Shown here: positions 32,715 through 44,199 of the stretch, piece by piece
Position numbering within the stretch: the first letter of the stretch is position 1
Layout of the letters: every line of letters starts with the position of its first letter
NCBI GenBank assembly: GCA_003013855.2
Contig: ML058577.1
Location: 744,001-808,000, forward strand
DNA length: 64,000 bases
Source: Liriodendron chinense
Lineage: Eukaryota; Streptophyta; Magnoliopsida; Magnoliales; Magnoliaceae
Direction: 5' to 3'
Notes under the pieces: generated by a model
Databases searched by the model: none
What the model was told of the DNA's origin: nothing
The model's input: only the letters and a program-made list of their open reading frames with translations
Position numbers and translations under genes: made by a program

Positions 32715-33716
32715 CAAATATGACGACAGTCGAAAACCACCGGAAGATCATTTATGCTTCGAAGCATTTCGGGTCTAAATGTTATTGCCTCCAAAAGATA
32801 AATGTTGAAAATCCATATCAACCAAGACGATCTTACTCATTTGGCAAAGGTATTTGGGAGCAAGAGGGGATCCTTCCTGTCAATTTATGTTGGTTTACCC
32901 CTTTGTATTGGTAAACCAGCAAAGCATCTTTGGGATAGGGTTATTGAAAGAATCGAGAGGATTTTTATCCAGCAGGAGACGTTGGTATCTTCTTCCATGG
33001 AAGGCAGGCTGACTCTTATCAAAACAGTTTTCTCTAACATATCGGTATATTTTTTTATCCCTCTTCAAATGTCTGAACACAGTGACAGATAAGCTTGACA
33101 AAATGAGAAGAGCCTTCCTATGGAAAGGGAGTGAGGAAAGAGGAAATTTTCATTTGCTCAAATGGGACGAACTTTGCAAAACGATTAGCAAATGTGGTGA
33201 TGGTGTGAAGTAGTTACATCTTATGAATACCACTCTCCTTGGGAAATGGCATTGGAGATTTGGAATTGAAGCAGGCAAGTTATCGAGGGAGATCCTTGTT
33301 TCCAAATATGGCGTTCAAAATGATGGCTAGAGCACAAAAACTTCCTCTCTTTATCGTGCCTCAAACATCTAGAAAGCTATCATATTCACTGAATCATCGT
33401 TCGACGGAGGAATCTCATTTTCCCTTAGAATAGGGAATGTATTCGGTTTTAGATAGACATTTGGTGTGGGGATAGGTCGTAGCAGGACCTCTTTCCGAGA
33501 TTGGCGTCTCTTGCCCCAAACCAGCTCGTTGTAGTGGATCGCTACTGCTCTATAGATGGTGGGACAAGTGTCTCGTCTCCCCCTTGCTAGTGGAATTGAT
33601 CAGACAACAAATTTGATGAGCTCCTCGATCTGTTCAATCTTCTGAAACCTTACATTCCCTCATATCAGGATGACAACTCAACAGTTTGGAAAATTCATAG
33701 CTCTGGGTCTTTCTCA

Positions 33717-34064
33717 GTGCATTCGTTCTATAGTTTGATCTCCGACTCGCCATCACCTTCCTCTTTCCCTTTTCTTCAGGGGCGCTATGGAGCCCCTCCT
33801 AGAATTGAGGCATTTGTTTGGCTCATGGGAAGGAAAAATGTATTAACTATAGACGACTTGCAAAGGAGATCCCTTGTTCTTCTTAACATTTGCTTGATGT
33901 GCATGAGGGATGCGGAATCAATAGATCATCAATTCATTCGTTGCCATCATGCCTTTAAAGTCAGGGAGCTCTTCCTCAACCTATTCCATATGTCCTGGGT
34001 GATGCCTAACTCAGGTCAATCAGGTCATATGCGTTTGGCATGGAGGCGCAGCGAGCAAAGATAA
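33717..34064 (+). pseudogene. LINE post-RT zinc-binding domain
   Basis: 'RIEAFVWLMGRKNVLTIDDL' then 'LNICLMCMRDAESIDHQFIR' and 'CHHAF' is the zf-RVT pattern (C-x2-C...H...C) found after the RT in plant LINEs. It is in one short frame that ends before the poly(A). Confidence 0.8.
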
Positions 34065-35000
34065 AAAAGTTGTTTGGTGTCTTCTAGTAATGGGCATTTT
34101 TTAGCACATTTGGAGGGTTCGTAATAGTCGTCGTTTCCAAAACAAGGATATTTCTGTTGCGGAGGTCATCCATTTGGTCGAAATTGATGCCTCTAATTAG
34201 ATCGTTTATGTTAAATCGGCTTCGGCTATTGATATCTCCACCTGATTTTTTTCTAGTTTCGTTGTGTATTCTTTTCTGCCTTTTGGTGGGTTCTTAATAA
34301 ATTTTCAGTTACCTCTCAAAAAAATTCTTCTATTTTGCAGGATTGCCATTCCAGAGCTCTATAAAATAAGAAAAATTCTACAAGAGAAAATGCTTTTGGA
34401 GATACAATGGAGGGCCTTTGGATCTCCAAACTCTCATGTGATGAGAACCAGCCTAAAGAAGAGAGAGGAGAGAGGAGGAAAGCAAGGAGCTACAAAGATG
34501 AAGAAGTGCTAGAATTTGAGTGATAAGCGAGGGAAACTCAAAAAGGATTACTCCAGCATGAACTCTCTCTCTCTCTCTCGACAAGCCAAATTCCGGTAAT
34601 CAAAGCCGAATTGCTGATCGAAGAAAAAGATCAAGGATAGAAAGACATCCGAGAGCCTCCATTTTCTTATTATTTTTCCATTTGCCATTTGTATTCATTC
34701 ATTGTCTTCAATTCCTATTAAATGCATTGAAATTTGCTAAATTCTGACTCTCTTGTTCATATTTCTTGGTGTGGAGACTGTGCATACAGGCAAGAGTAGG
34801 TGCCTAACCCCTTCTCTTGTAACCGGATCTCTTAGAACTGGATTAGATTAGTTATATTAGAGTTGGATTCATTTGATTCTCATGTAATTCTAGCTCTCTA
34901 CACGCATTGATTCACAAGAGCTAGTGCAACTCCTATTACAATCATTTAAGCCAAACCACACCTAGACATCAAATCGCGGCCCTAGCACCCCACAAATTTT

Positions 35001-35018
35001 TGGTGACTTCACTGGGGA
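35001..35018 (+). other. Primer-binding site of the Tat element
   Basis: TGGTGACTTCACTGGGGA starts six bases after the LTR. This form is typical of plant Tat/Ogre-lineage elements (believed complementary to an Arg-tRNA), and differs from the TGGTATCAGAG site of the chromoviruses here. Confidence 0.75.
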
Positions 35019-35469
35019 CAGTGAGATAAGAGTAAAAAAAACACCAAAATTCAGTGAATTGCATAGCATTGTCGGTTTGTATTTTGTGCATTATTTTAGC
35101 TTTATTTTTATCATTTCCCTTTGATCCTTTCTCCTTATTTTCTTTTTCCCTTTTTCCACGCCTATGAGATTAGATCAAAGCCCGGAGATCCAAGAAAAAT
35201 CAAAACAAAGTGGTCATGATCGTCAAATTTGAAAATACAAGGTACCCAACAGGCAAGTAAAAATTACTCGCCTCTGCAAGCGCGTAAATATTACTCGCCC
35301 CCCTAGGTCAGTTGCTTAGATCTGCATCTCTGGTGCAAAAAGGGCGTATGTGATATTCTTTTTCTTTGTTTGTTTATAGATGGCTCTGAGACTATTTTCT
35401 GAGATTATTTTGTGTTGTTTTGTAGGATAGTTCGGTGGCGACATAAGTCAAGGCGACCAAGCAATCTTT

Positions 35470-36760
35470 ACAAACCTAATTCGGAAAGATTTGAGGCAAT
35501 GGAGGTCCGATTAGATCAGATATGTGTGACAACGTAATTCTGTGATCAGCTTGTACTTGTAACCATGCTGACTTATTGGAAAATAACTGCATCGCATTCA
35601 GCATTGCATCTTGGCATATAGTGAGTTTTTTTGTAAACTTAGGCAACCAATGTATGTGTAAGGATCCCGCCATTCTTCAGACACATGTAAGGCCCCTGAT
35701 AGATGCACTTACTAACATGTACCAAAGACTGAATTCTTGAATCTGCGAGGAATATAGTTGGGGGAACCAGTGGGAGATCGGGTACCATTAGATCATATGA
35801 GAGCATGCGCTAAGGGCAGACCATGCATGAGGTGTGACATTGTTAAGCCTCATGGTTCGTGGTCAAGTGTGATATTGGATTGAATCATTTGTCCCGTAAT
35901 CGCAGTGAGTCTTGGACAACGAGTCAACGACCAACCAATTCCCGATCTGATTGGTACAAGAGCCTGGTTAGGATGGCTAGGCAAGAGATGAGAGATGTAC
36001 TGCAAACCCCTCATAATAACACACCTCAAACCCAGTGCCATCATCAAAGAGGTGGTGAGATTGACTTGAAATCATGTTTGAGAAAATGATGGCGGTTATG
36101 GCCAACTATCTTGACACCATGGCCAAAAATCAAAGTCTGGCTGATCCAATGCTCCACCAAATGAACGATGCATGTTGTCGTTGTTCTAACAAGCCACACA
36201 ACCGCCCATCATGCACCCAAGGTACGAAAAAGTGGATCAAAATGAGGAGAAGAGGGTTACAACGATTGAATCGACAAGAAAAAAAAAAATGTTCGAAGGA
36301 CCATGTGGCCATGTGCAACAAACTATGGGCAGGGGAGGGAAACCAAATGGCGATGAGAATGTTCAAGTTAATGCCATATTGCCACTATGATTCCTTCCCA
36401 AACATGCTTAGGCACGCATTCCAAGCATCAGGCACACGTCCGAGTGAAGCCCGAGGTACTACTGCCAAATTTGTCGTTAGTCCAGTGAGCGCACAGTTGT
36501 GCAAAGTAACCGGGACCCAACAATGACTTCGGTTGACAAGGACTCACATACCTTGGAAAGTGATAGAAGTTTCAAAGATTCCAAGGATAATTCAGTTGGT
36601 TCGATCAAGATTCGCATTAAACTTGTTACCCCAATGCAACAATCCCAATGCTCGCTTTGAGTACCACCGGATTCTTGGACATACTATGAAAAGGTGTGCC
36701 ACTCTGAAACACACGGATCCAGACTTGGTTAACCATGTCAAGGACGAAATTACCACTTAG
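35470..36760 (+). pseudogene. Tat/Ogre-type gag remnant
   Basis: It starts with a coiled-coil-like 'RFEAMEVRLDQI' (about 35488), then 'EKMMAVMANYLDTMAKNQSL' (36077). It ends with 'FEYHRILGHTMKRCATLKH' (about 36657-36715), close to the C/H-rich 'EYH..PGHTT..C..LK' signature of Tat/Ogre gag. Frameshifts at about 36526 and unrelated sequence in 35520-35850 show decay. No pol follows. Confidence 0.65.
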
Positions 36761-36893
36761 CTCACACTTAGCAACATCTTGCAAAGTCCCTTTCCAGCAA
36801 GTAGCAACAACATCCTTAAATACCCTCTCCTTCTTCACCCTACGTCCCAAAGCACAATTTCGTCCCAAGGAAAAGTCCTCTTAGATGCCTGTG

Positions 36894-36992
36894 CGTGGTC
36901 AGAGGTCATTCTGAGATTCGGCATTTTGATCCTAGAGAGAGAGAGAGCCTATGGGTGGTCAGAGGTCATTCTGAGATTCGGCATTTTGATCC

Positions 36993-37038
<46 letters not shown>
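36894..37038. repeat. 60-bp tandem duplication plus (GA)n
   Basis: 'GGTCAGAGGTCATTCTGAGA' occurs at 36897 and 36957, exactly 60 bases apart, each ending in a GA run. The second GA run (36993-37038) is expanded. It probably arose by slippage or unequal exchange within the Tat interior. Confidence 0.9.
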
Positions 37039-37039
<1 letters not shown>

Positions 37040-37040
<1 letters not shown>

Positions 37041-37331
37041 AGGAGTGCATCCAGAGATAAATGGGTCAAAACCAGAAAATGGGCACCTCAAGTAAAATCA
37101 CGGATGCATGGTGGGCCTGGTGAAAACCTAAAAAGATGCCAAGAGTCAAAACAATCATTTGCTACCAAGGGGCAAGCAAAAGTAAAATCCCCCGAACGTG
37201 GTGAAAACCAAAAAAAAGTGCATGCAAAGGCAAAATTAAGGGAAGTTCCAAGCATAGTGAAAACTTGCAAGGGACGTTCCAAGCATAGTGAAAACCTATA
37301 AGGGCACTACGAGTAAAATTGGAAAGAAGAG
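37040..37331 (+). repeat. Degenerate 'GTGAAAACC' repeats of Tat interior
   Basis: GTGAAAACC/GTGAAAACT recurs with 'GGGCAC', 'CAAGAGTAAAA' and 'TTCCAAGCATA' variants about every 30-55 bases. Such decayed short repeats are common in the untranslated interior of Tat elements. Confidence 0.6.
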
Positions 37332-37888
37332 TGATGCGGACATCAGTGGTGCACCCTTTAGAGTGTACCAAAGGAGGTGACGTCGCAGATTAAGTGTTGG
37401 AGCAGACGAGCTGATGTGGATGGACGTCGGGCCCATTGGGCCCATTTTCTGACGCATTACGACTACGAGGGTTGCAGGATCGCGCAGGAGCATCATGACC
37501 GATGGACCATGGAGCGGATTTACGTTTAGGCTCTTTTCTGTTTATTTCCTTGTTTCTAAGCGTTTTAGTGTCGTTATTTACTTTAGGCATTTTTATGTTT
37601 TTTTTTTTTTTCAGGCACTTTAGTGCACTTTTTATTTTCATAGCTTATATATTGTGAGAAACCCTATTTCGAAATCATTCAATGAATAGAAAATTCGTGT
37701 GCTTCTTCCTCTTTATTTGAGAGATTATGGTTTCAGGATTGGCCCTCGGGTGTTGAGGATTCCACCCCGGAGTTCATGTTTTCTCTTCTCTATTTCTTCA
37801 AGGTGAGAGGAAAGGTAAGATTCTTTTTTGTTCATAATTCATGTTTCATGACAACCTATTGTTTTTCGACATCCTTCGTCCTTTTCTG

Positions 37889-37923
<35 letters not shown>

Positions 37924-38193
37924 TGGTACGATCGAAAAGAGGGATGTATAGCCATTAGAACCGGATCCAAATTTGACTGTGGACTGTCTATACTACATCT
38001 GAGATATCCTCATATCCCTATATCCTCCTCCCTGTTTTATGGTTTTACGTGGTTTTACACTAAGGGACATGATCTGGACGGACGGATCTCAACTCTGTGT
38101 TGAGATTTGTTAGTTTCGTAATTTTATTATTTGAATATCTTCCAACTGAATATACATGCATCTAGGGTTAGGTCATCGCATGTCCCTACATCA
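37332..38193 (+). mobile_element. Solo LTR (862 bp) of the TGATGCGG chromovirus family
   Basis: It begins TGATGCGGACATCAGTGGTG, ends CCCTACATCA, and is flanked by the perfect duplication AAGAG (37327-37331 and 38194-38198). It aligns along its whole length with the LTRs at 46061-46931 and 52211-53080. No internal sequence remains. It lies inside the Tat interior. A 31-C tract (37891-37921) replaces the short C-rich run of the other copies. Confidence 0.93.
37891..37921. repeat. Poly-C tract (31 C) in solo LTR
   Basis: The homologous position in the two other LTRs of the family carries a shorter C-rich run (near 46623 and 52771), so this is a length-variable site. Confidence 0.92.
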
Positions 38194-38212
38194 AAGAGGG
38201 AGGGAGGGAGTG

Positions 38213-38254
<42 letters not shown>

Positions 38255-38941
38255 AAGTGAGATGCTAAGTTTGGCCATTTTAGTGATTCCTAAGGGTATA
38301 AACTCAAATGAAAGGAGGGGAAAGTCGGCCTGGTTTTAAGGGATGGTGTCCCATGTTACAATCCTTGAAACAGACTATGCGTCAAAACCTTCCCAAGATT
38401 CTCAAGAGGCTTAGTGCTAAAGTGAGAGAACTCCATAGTATGAAATTTGGGGGGGGGGGGGGGGGGGGGGGAGGGGGAATGATAGAAGGACGAAATGAAA
38501 AAGATGAAGAGAACAAGGAAACTAAGAAGAGTGGGACAAGGGGTTGTTGGAATGAAAGGAGAGGGCTGGGAGGAAAAAGAAGAGAAAATAGGCGAAGAAG
38601 AAAGGAGTGAATGAGAAGGGAGTTCAAATGGGGAGAATTTGAAAAGATTCACCTCAGCGGACAAACAATTTTTACTTGCCCATGTGGCCAATGGCTTGAT
38701 TGGAGTTGTCTTCTTAATCATAATCAACTTGAATTTGCAAACTATTAAAATGATAATGATGACAATGAAATTAACTATACACTCATACTGGGATTGGGCT
38801 TCGTACCATAATCCCCAACAAAGATTAATTTTAGTTCAACTCAATAGTCGATGCCCGGAAGACGTTAAACACGGGGCCAAGCATTTTAACTTTAAGTTCC
38901 TGGAAGATGCCAGACACAGGGTGAAATTGCGTCGGGTAGTC
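38194..38941 (+). other. Tat interior without recognisable genes; GA and poly-G tracts
   Basis: (GA)n at 38214-38250 and a poly-G run at about 38449-38470 are the only clear structures. 'TTTTTACTTGCCCATG' near 38670 resembles the half-palindromes of the Tat LTR. Apparent Pro- or Gly-rich frames here are artefacts of the simple repeats. Confidence 0.6.
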
Positions 38942-40875
38942 TAACACGACACCCTACGCATACGCGTGTGGAAGCTTGAGGAGCAACTAGAATTATGGCT
39001 AAACCTATAGGAGGGGGTGATTAGGACCTTTTCAAAAATTCTTTTCGCCTACTTATCAGATTTAACAAATTAAACTACGTAAGCAATAAACACTTCGGCT
39101 TCCAAGCCTAAGTGGGTCCAATTAATAGACTAGCAAAAGATAAAGCAATTAACAACCTAGTCTAATCAACTCATGTGGACTAGAGAGGATGGATCAAGAA
39201 ATGCTCAAGTCAACATGAGGTAGTGAAAGTACATCTTGTGAGTGTGGATGTGCCTATCAAGTGCCTAGCATACATTCCTAACTAAGCATTCATAATTAAT
39301 CAATTAAACATAATGCATAAAGAGAAATGTGCTCAAGAACAATCACAAACACAACGATGTACAGTGGTTCGACTACTTGTCTACTCCACTCCCGGTTCAA
39401 GTACTCAACCCCTTTGAGCACACCGGCATTCACTGGGGAGTTTAAATCTGGTTCCTCCCAACCAAGGTGTTTTAACTCGGATCCACCCAACCGGGGAGTT
39501 TACAAGTTCCTCCCAACCTACACGTTTGCACCCGTGTTGGTGGCTCCCCCTTGGAGACTTTGTTTTAGGCCCGACTAACGTGCCAAGGAACGGCTGACGT
39601 CCCTAGATTTTAGGCCCAACTAATAGGCCAAGGATCGGCTAACGACCCCAGGGCGAGTTTGTAAAACAAACTCTACACTCAACTCCCACAGGGAATTGAG
39701 TGGATGGACTCTTAACAAGACAACCTTACTTGTCGGATTGAGCCCCTTGTTGCGCCGTCTTGGGTTGCTTCTTCTCGCTCTCCCGTGCTTGAATCAGCTC
39801 CCCTTGTGCTCCCCCGATCGTTGACGCCGTTGCTTTGCCAAGGCTTCAGCTCCAAGATCAGCTACCTTGCATGTGATGCTCCATTGGAGATGCCCAAGGT
39901 GCTAGGGAATGGTGAAACCTCTACAAATGGTAGGAAATGGGTTTCCTAGAGGAATGCACCTAAATGGACTCCTAGGTAGTGTTTAGACAAAGGATTTAAC
40001 TATCATCAAGGTGTCTAAACCCTAGGAATCAAGAGGGAACAAGTCCATTCTCAAGATGCCATTGAATGGCCCAAGCTTGTGATGAAAACACAAGGAGAAT
40101 GACTTGCTTTAGGTTTGGGATAGAGCCTCTAATGATCTCTAGCAATGGTGGCTTCTATCTCCTCAAAATCCCCTCTCTTAGCTCAAAAAACGAATCCCCC
40201 TTTTAAATAGATTTTCTTCCAACGGTCAAAAAACGGGCAGATTCGTGCACCTCCGATTGATCAGAAAAAGTGTCCGATTGATCGGAGCCCAGTCCGATTG
40301 ATCGGAGACGAGTCCGATTGATCAGAAATCTATCCAGAGAAGTCTCTAGAAGAAATTCCGATTGATCGGAACACTGTCCGATTGATCGGACGGCCCCTTC
40401 CGATGGATCGGAAGACTGTCCGATTGATCGAAATGTCCAGTGAGTTTTCAATTTTTTCTAGGACAATTTCCGATTGATCGGAATTTCTGTCCGATTGATC
40501 GGAGTCCTATCGGAGCACCTGTCCGATTGATCGGAGTCCTATCGGAAACTGCTGTTTGAGCCTTTTTTATTGCAGCAGCTTCCACCTCTTTAATTAGTCT
40601 AATTTATCATGTTTTTCATGGAGTTCTAAGACTAATAATAATGACTAAGGGTATACCTAGGTAGTGCAAGTCATGTAAGAGGTTATGGGTTAGGTTTTGG
40701 TCAAGGCAAGGCACACCAAGGCATCACTTTTACCTGTTTCTTTTTCCTTGATGCAGCCAGATCCGTCTTGAGTCTTCGTTCTTCGTCTTCATTAAGCTCA
40801 ACCGACACTAGACCCACTGACCTAAGTAATTGACAAACAAGGTGCACTAGTATACCACAGAAAAGTGCACTAACA
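38942..40875 (-). repeat. Antisense LTR-like repeat, unclassified (possibly copia)
   Basis: Read on the minus strand it opens TGTTAGTGCACTTTTCTGTG at 40875, a plausible LTR start. It continues through a palindrome array, then a conserved-looking non-coding stretch. On the plus strand this includes 'TATAGGAGGGGGTGATTAGG' near 39010, a phrase I associate with plant LTR retrotransposon flanks. The other end and a target duplication were not found. No pol ORF. Classification is uncertain. Confidence 0.4.
40253..40535. repeat. Array of 11 palindromes CCGATTGATCGGA
   Basis: Copies start at 40253, 40274, 40294, 40314, 40358, 40378, 40400, 40420, 40470, 40491 and 40523. Most read TCCGATTGATCGGA, a 14-bp near-perfect inverted repeat, with a few single-base variants. 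Common spacing is 20-22 bases, about two turns of DNA, while the linkers differ in sequence. It is inside the antisense LTR-like repeat. It could be a set of binding sites or a decayed satellite seed. Confidence 0.93.
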
Positions 40876-41757
40876 CAAGGAACCCCTATTTCTTTTTTAA
40901 CCACATTGATTGACTTTTATTCCCATCCCAAACCAGGTGTGAGAATGATGACTAATTCCAAAATCATCGAATTATTTTGAGAATTTACAAATTTGAGGAG
41001 TCCCAAATGAGGGGTGTCCTCAACTTTGACACTCAATTGTTTCAACCTCTGCCACATAGGGCCACTTGTAGACACCCCACCTTAGGTGAATTGACTTACG
41101 AATAAGGAAAAAATCCCAATAAATCAGCAAAATAAAAGACCCAGTCATCGGGCGAGTAGTTTTTACTCGCCCCCTATGAAACATATAAAACCAGCAACAA
41201 CCAGGGGGATGGGGGTGGGGGTGGGGGCCACATCCTCATTGTTTGTCCGATCGAGATGATCTTAGAGTTCATTATGAAGGGTTTGGAAAATCCTATAATC
41301 TACAAGGTAGCTTTTGTCGAGTCAGCCCATGAGGTGCAAAATCGAGTCCTGTAAGAAAACGTGTCTTGATGAATCAAAGCAAGATGAGTTGCAATCACGA
41401 GGATCTTGACCATAATTTGATCATTGATCACAATAATTCTTAATCTCCCGTACAATTGCAGCGGGCATCGAAAGAGCTTTCCGATAGTATATAAATCGTG
41501 GAAATGGGCCCTAGGATCGTGAGATTCATGGTTCACAATGATGAATGGCTATCAAGAGAGATCTAGGTTTTTTTTTTTTAAGGTTAGAGGTGCAAAATTT
41601 ATCTCGCCAATTCAATTCTTGAGAAATCTAAACTTTAATCCACAATTCCCTTTCACAGGTGGGATTAAAGAATAAAATCCTTCTTTACCCCTTCTAAATT
41701 CCACAATAAGTCCAAGAATCTCTAAAAAATGGTAAACCAAGGAATTCCCAAAATGCC

Positions 41758-42917
41758 TTTTTTTTCGAAGAGTAACGGAATTTTTTTGAAGGCCTGCTAG
41801 CAACCGCCAGCGAGAAAAGAATACACAAAAGGCCAAGGCCCAAAGAAAAACAAGAGGGAAATAACAAAAAAAAAAAACAATCAACCAGGCTTTAGAGAAT
41901 AGAGGCACATTCGCTACGGGAGGCCTTCACAAGTGATAACACAGCCTCTGCTGATCGGGAAACATTCTCAAAGCAACACCTATTCCTCTCATTCCATATC
42001 CTCCACCAAATGGCCGGAAGAACCATATGCCAAAGAGTTCCTTTATTGGTGAGCAGCCCTCCTCCATGCCACGCCCAAAGAAGATCGTTCATGTTACTAG
42101 GCATAATCTAACATGAATTGAAAGAAGATAGGAAATGGTGCCACAATTTGGATGTGAAGGAGCAGAAAATGAAGAGATGAACAATTGTCTCCGCATCTTG
42201 CTCGCACAAATAACATCTATTAGTGATAACCATGGCTCGCCTTTGAAGATTATCTATCATCAACACTTTCTTCCTTCCTACCAACCACGAGAAAACCGCA
42301 ACCTTTGGAGGGATATCATAATGCCAAAAATGATAGGCGTGAGTGACCCCATCACCTGAAGAAGCAGTCGATCGGATCATCTTGAAGAAGGAGCTAACTG
42401 AATTTACTTGAGCTGTGATAATTCCAAACCATTCCATCCCTACCACCTAGAAGATAAATAAAGCAGATCCTTTCTAAAAGGGATAAGAACTCCTCAATTT
42501 CCATATCGGTCAAATCTCTTCTACAAGGAGGACACCAGCAAATATTACTTCCTGATCCCGAGAAGCAATCTGATACCTTAATATCAGCTGCAAGAGCAAG
42601 CCGAGCTAGATTGGGGTAGATTTGAGAGAGGAGGAGGTCACCACACCATCTATCCTCCCAAAAAGTGCCATCGCCTAAAGAGAAAGATGTACCTTTTCTG
42701 AAATCCGCCAAAGACTCCATAATAAACTTTCAGGCATTTGAGGCCCTATAAAGTGAAGACTCCTTTCCTTCCCATCCTCCCGAAGCCAGCCCATACTTAG
42801 AAGCAATAATATTCCTCCAGAGCGCATCTTCTTCCGTGGCAAAACTCCAAAGCCATTTCGTAAGCAAAGAACGATTCATGTTGAATAGATCTTGCAACCC
42901 AACCCAATTAAACAACT
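41758..42917 (-). mobile_element. 5'-truncated L1-type LINE, antisense, in the Tat 3' LTR
   Basis: A T-run at 41758-41765 is its tail. Minus-strand frames encode 'MESLADFRKGTSFSLGDGTF' with 'EDRWCGD' (42630-42720), then 'WCPPCRRDLTDMEIEEFLSL', and the post-RT zinc finger 'NRCYLCEQDAETIVHLFIFC' (42108-42446), then 'WHMVLPAIWWRIWNERN'. This is only the ORF2 3' third. No clear target duplication was found; a short LTR deletion may have removed it. Confidence 0.85.
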
Positions 42918-43466
42918 TCTAGGGAAATTCCTCGCTAACTACCTATTATTATCCAAAAAAGGCAAAGATCATCTTGTCCTTGTATCTAATAAATGAGAAT
43001 AAATCTCCCAATTTACACAATACCTTTTTAAATGCCTCTCATATTCTTCTATCTAGCAGATTGCCATTCCAAAACTCCATTGGAGGAGAATTCTACAAGA
43101 GAAGAGGCTTTTGGAGCTACAAAAGGCGGTACAAAAGGCGGCCTTTGGATTTCCAAACTTCTATATGAGAACCCTTTTTTTTAATGTCTCAAGCGATGAG
43201 AACCTACCCAAAGATGAGAGAATAGGGAGTTAGATATGAAGAAAGCAAGGAACTATGAGATGAAGAAGAGCTAGAATTTGAGGGTAAGGGAGAGACTCAA
43301 TAAAGATTACTCCGGCATGAGTTCTCTCTCAACAAGCCAAATTCTGACAATTTTTTAAGGATGCCAATTTATTGAAAAAAAGGGAGCCAAGGCAACCCAA
43401 ACTGCAACAAAAAGGAAAAGAAAGAGAAAAAACCAACCAAAGAAAGCTTAGAAACAATACTAGAAA

Positions 43467-43469
<3 letters not shown>

Positions 43470-43531
<62 letters not shown>
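43470..43531. repeat. (GA)n microsatellite
   Basis: About 31 GA units lie near the 3' end of the antisense LINE. Confidence 0.95.
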
Positions 43532-43535
<4 letters not shown>

Positions 43536-43863
43536 CTACACAACTCGAAACTGAACGAAAAATAGAACAAAAACAAAAGACACCAAGGGCCCAGAAAGCA
43601 AAAGAGGAGAGCAGCAGCAACTAGTCCAAGAACCAAGAAACCATCGATTCATCCTCCAGCCTGAGATTGGTCATCCAGTCCTTGATGTCCTGAAAGATTA
43701 GCTCTAGAATTTTAGAAGGGGGAGTCCAACAATTGGAGAAAGTTTGATTCTTCCTCTCTTTCCAAATCTCCAAAAAAGAAACTAAGATAGATGCCTAATT
43801 GCTTGGAAGTCCCTATTGCCTTCATCCAAACCATCCCAAGAGGACAGCAAACCAGGCACCGTG

Positions 43864-44199
43864 CTAGGCAGGACCCAAACAACATGAAACTTGAGGAAGA
43901 TCCATGACCAGATAACGGAAGCGTAAGAGCAATGAAGGAAATAAGTGGCTAATAGATTCCTCATTAGCCATGCAGAGGATGCAAACATTGGTGAGAATCA
44001 TGCCCCAACAACACAAGTTATCAATCGTGAGAGGCCTCCCTCTAGATAGGAGCCAAGTGAAGTCAGCCACCTTCAGAGGGCTGCCGTAAGTCCAGAAGAA
44101 GGATGGAAACAAGGTTTGCTCCGCCAGCCTCTTGCAGATAATACAAGAGAAAGATCTGCAAGTGAAAAGTCCTGACGTTGAATATCTCCAAACTAGCAA
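43864..44199 (-). pseudogene. Antisense LINE post-RT zinc-binding domain
   Basis: 'PLKVADFTWLLSRGRPLTID' then 'LTNVCILCMANEESISHLF' shows the conserved C-x2-C...H of the zf-RVT domain. The expected following Cys is replaced, and the frame ends soon after. Confidence 0.75.

Larger units (their letters stand above)
25822..34325 (+). mobile_element. Near-complete L1-type LINE with RRM-type ORF1, inserted in the Tat 5' LTR
   Basis: It is flanked by the perfect 15-bp duplication TCTTCTATTTTGCAG (25807-25821 and 34326-34340), a LINE hallmark, and ends in a short A run. In order it shows an ORF1 with an RRM-like motif and a DUF4283-like stretch, an endonuclease region (about 30650-31100), an RT (about 31950-32710) and a post-RT zinc finger (33717-34064). 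A 2.29-kb solo LTR interrupts ORF1. Net LINE length is about 6.2 kb. Many stops and a mutated RT active site show it is dead. RRM-bearing plant L1 LINEs are known (the BNR group of sugar beet). Confidence 0.88.
24279..34994 (+). repeat. 5' LTR of the Tat element, split by a hAT-like element and a LINE
   Basis: LTR pieces are 24279-24440, 25119-25821 and 34341-34994. They align in order with the 3' LTR pieces: 'CGGGCGAGTAATTTTTACTC', 'GAAAGAGCTTTCCGAT', 'CTTGCTAACTACCTATT', 'AATGCCTCTCAT', 'GATTGCCATTCC', 'GAGCTAGTG.AACTCC'. Net length is about 1.51 kb. Pieces 24279-25821 and 34341-34994 rejoin when the LINE and one 15-bp duplication are removed. Confidence 0.87.

Noticed and set aside
38356..38727. 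Pro- and Ser-rich minus-strand frames (123 and 81 codons), and Gly-rich plus-strand frames at 38308-38610
   Set aside because: They are produced by a poly-G run and GA-rich DNA, with no conserved domain. Not genes.
40253..40535. CRISPR-like interpretation of the palindrome array
   Set aside because: Repeat units are only 13-14 bases with 7-37-base irregular spacers, and the window is a plant genome. Not a CRISPR array.
43369..43620. Leu/Ser-repeat frame of 83 codons on the minus strand
   Set aside because: It is a translation of the GA microsatellite at 43470-43531 inside a LINE tail.
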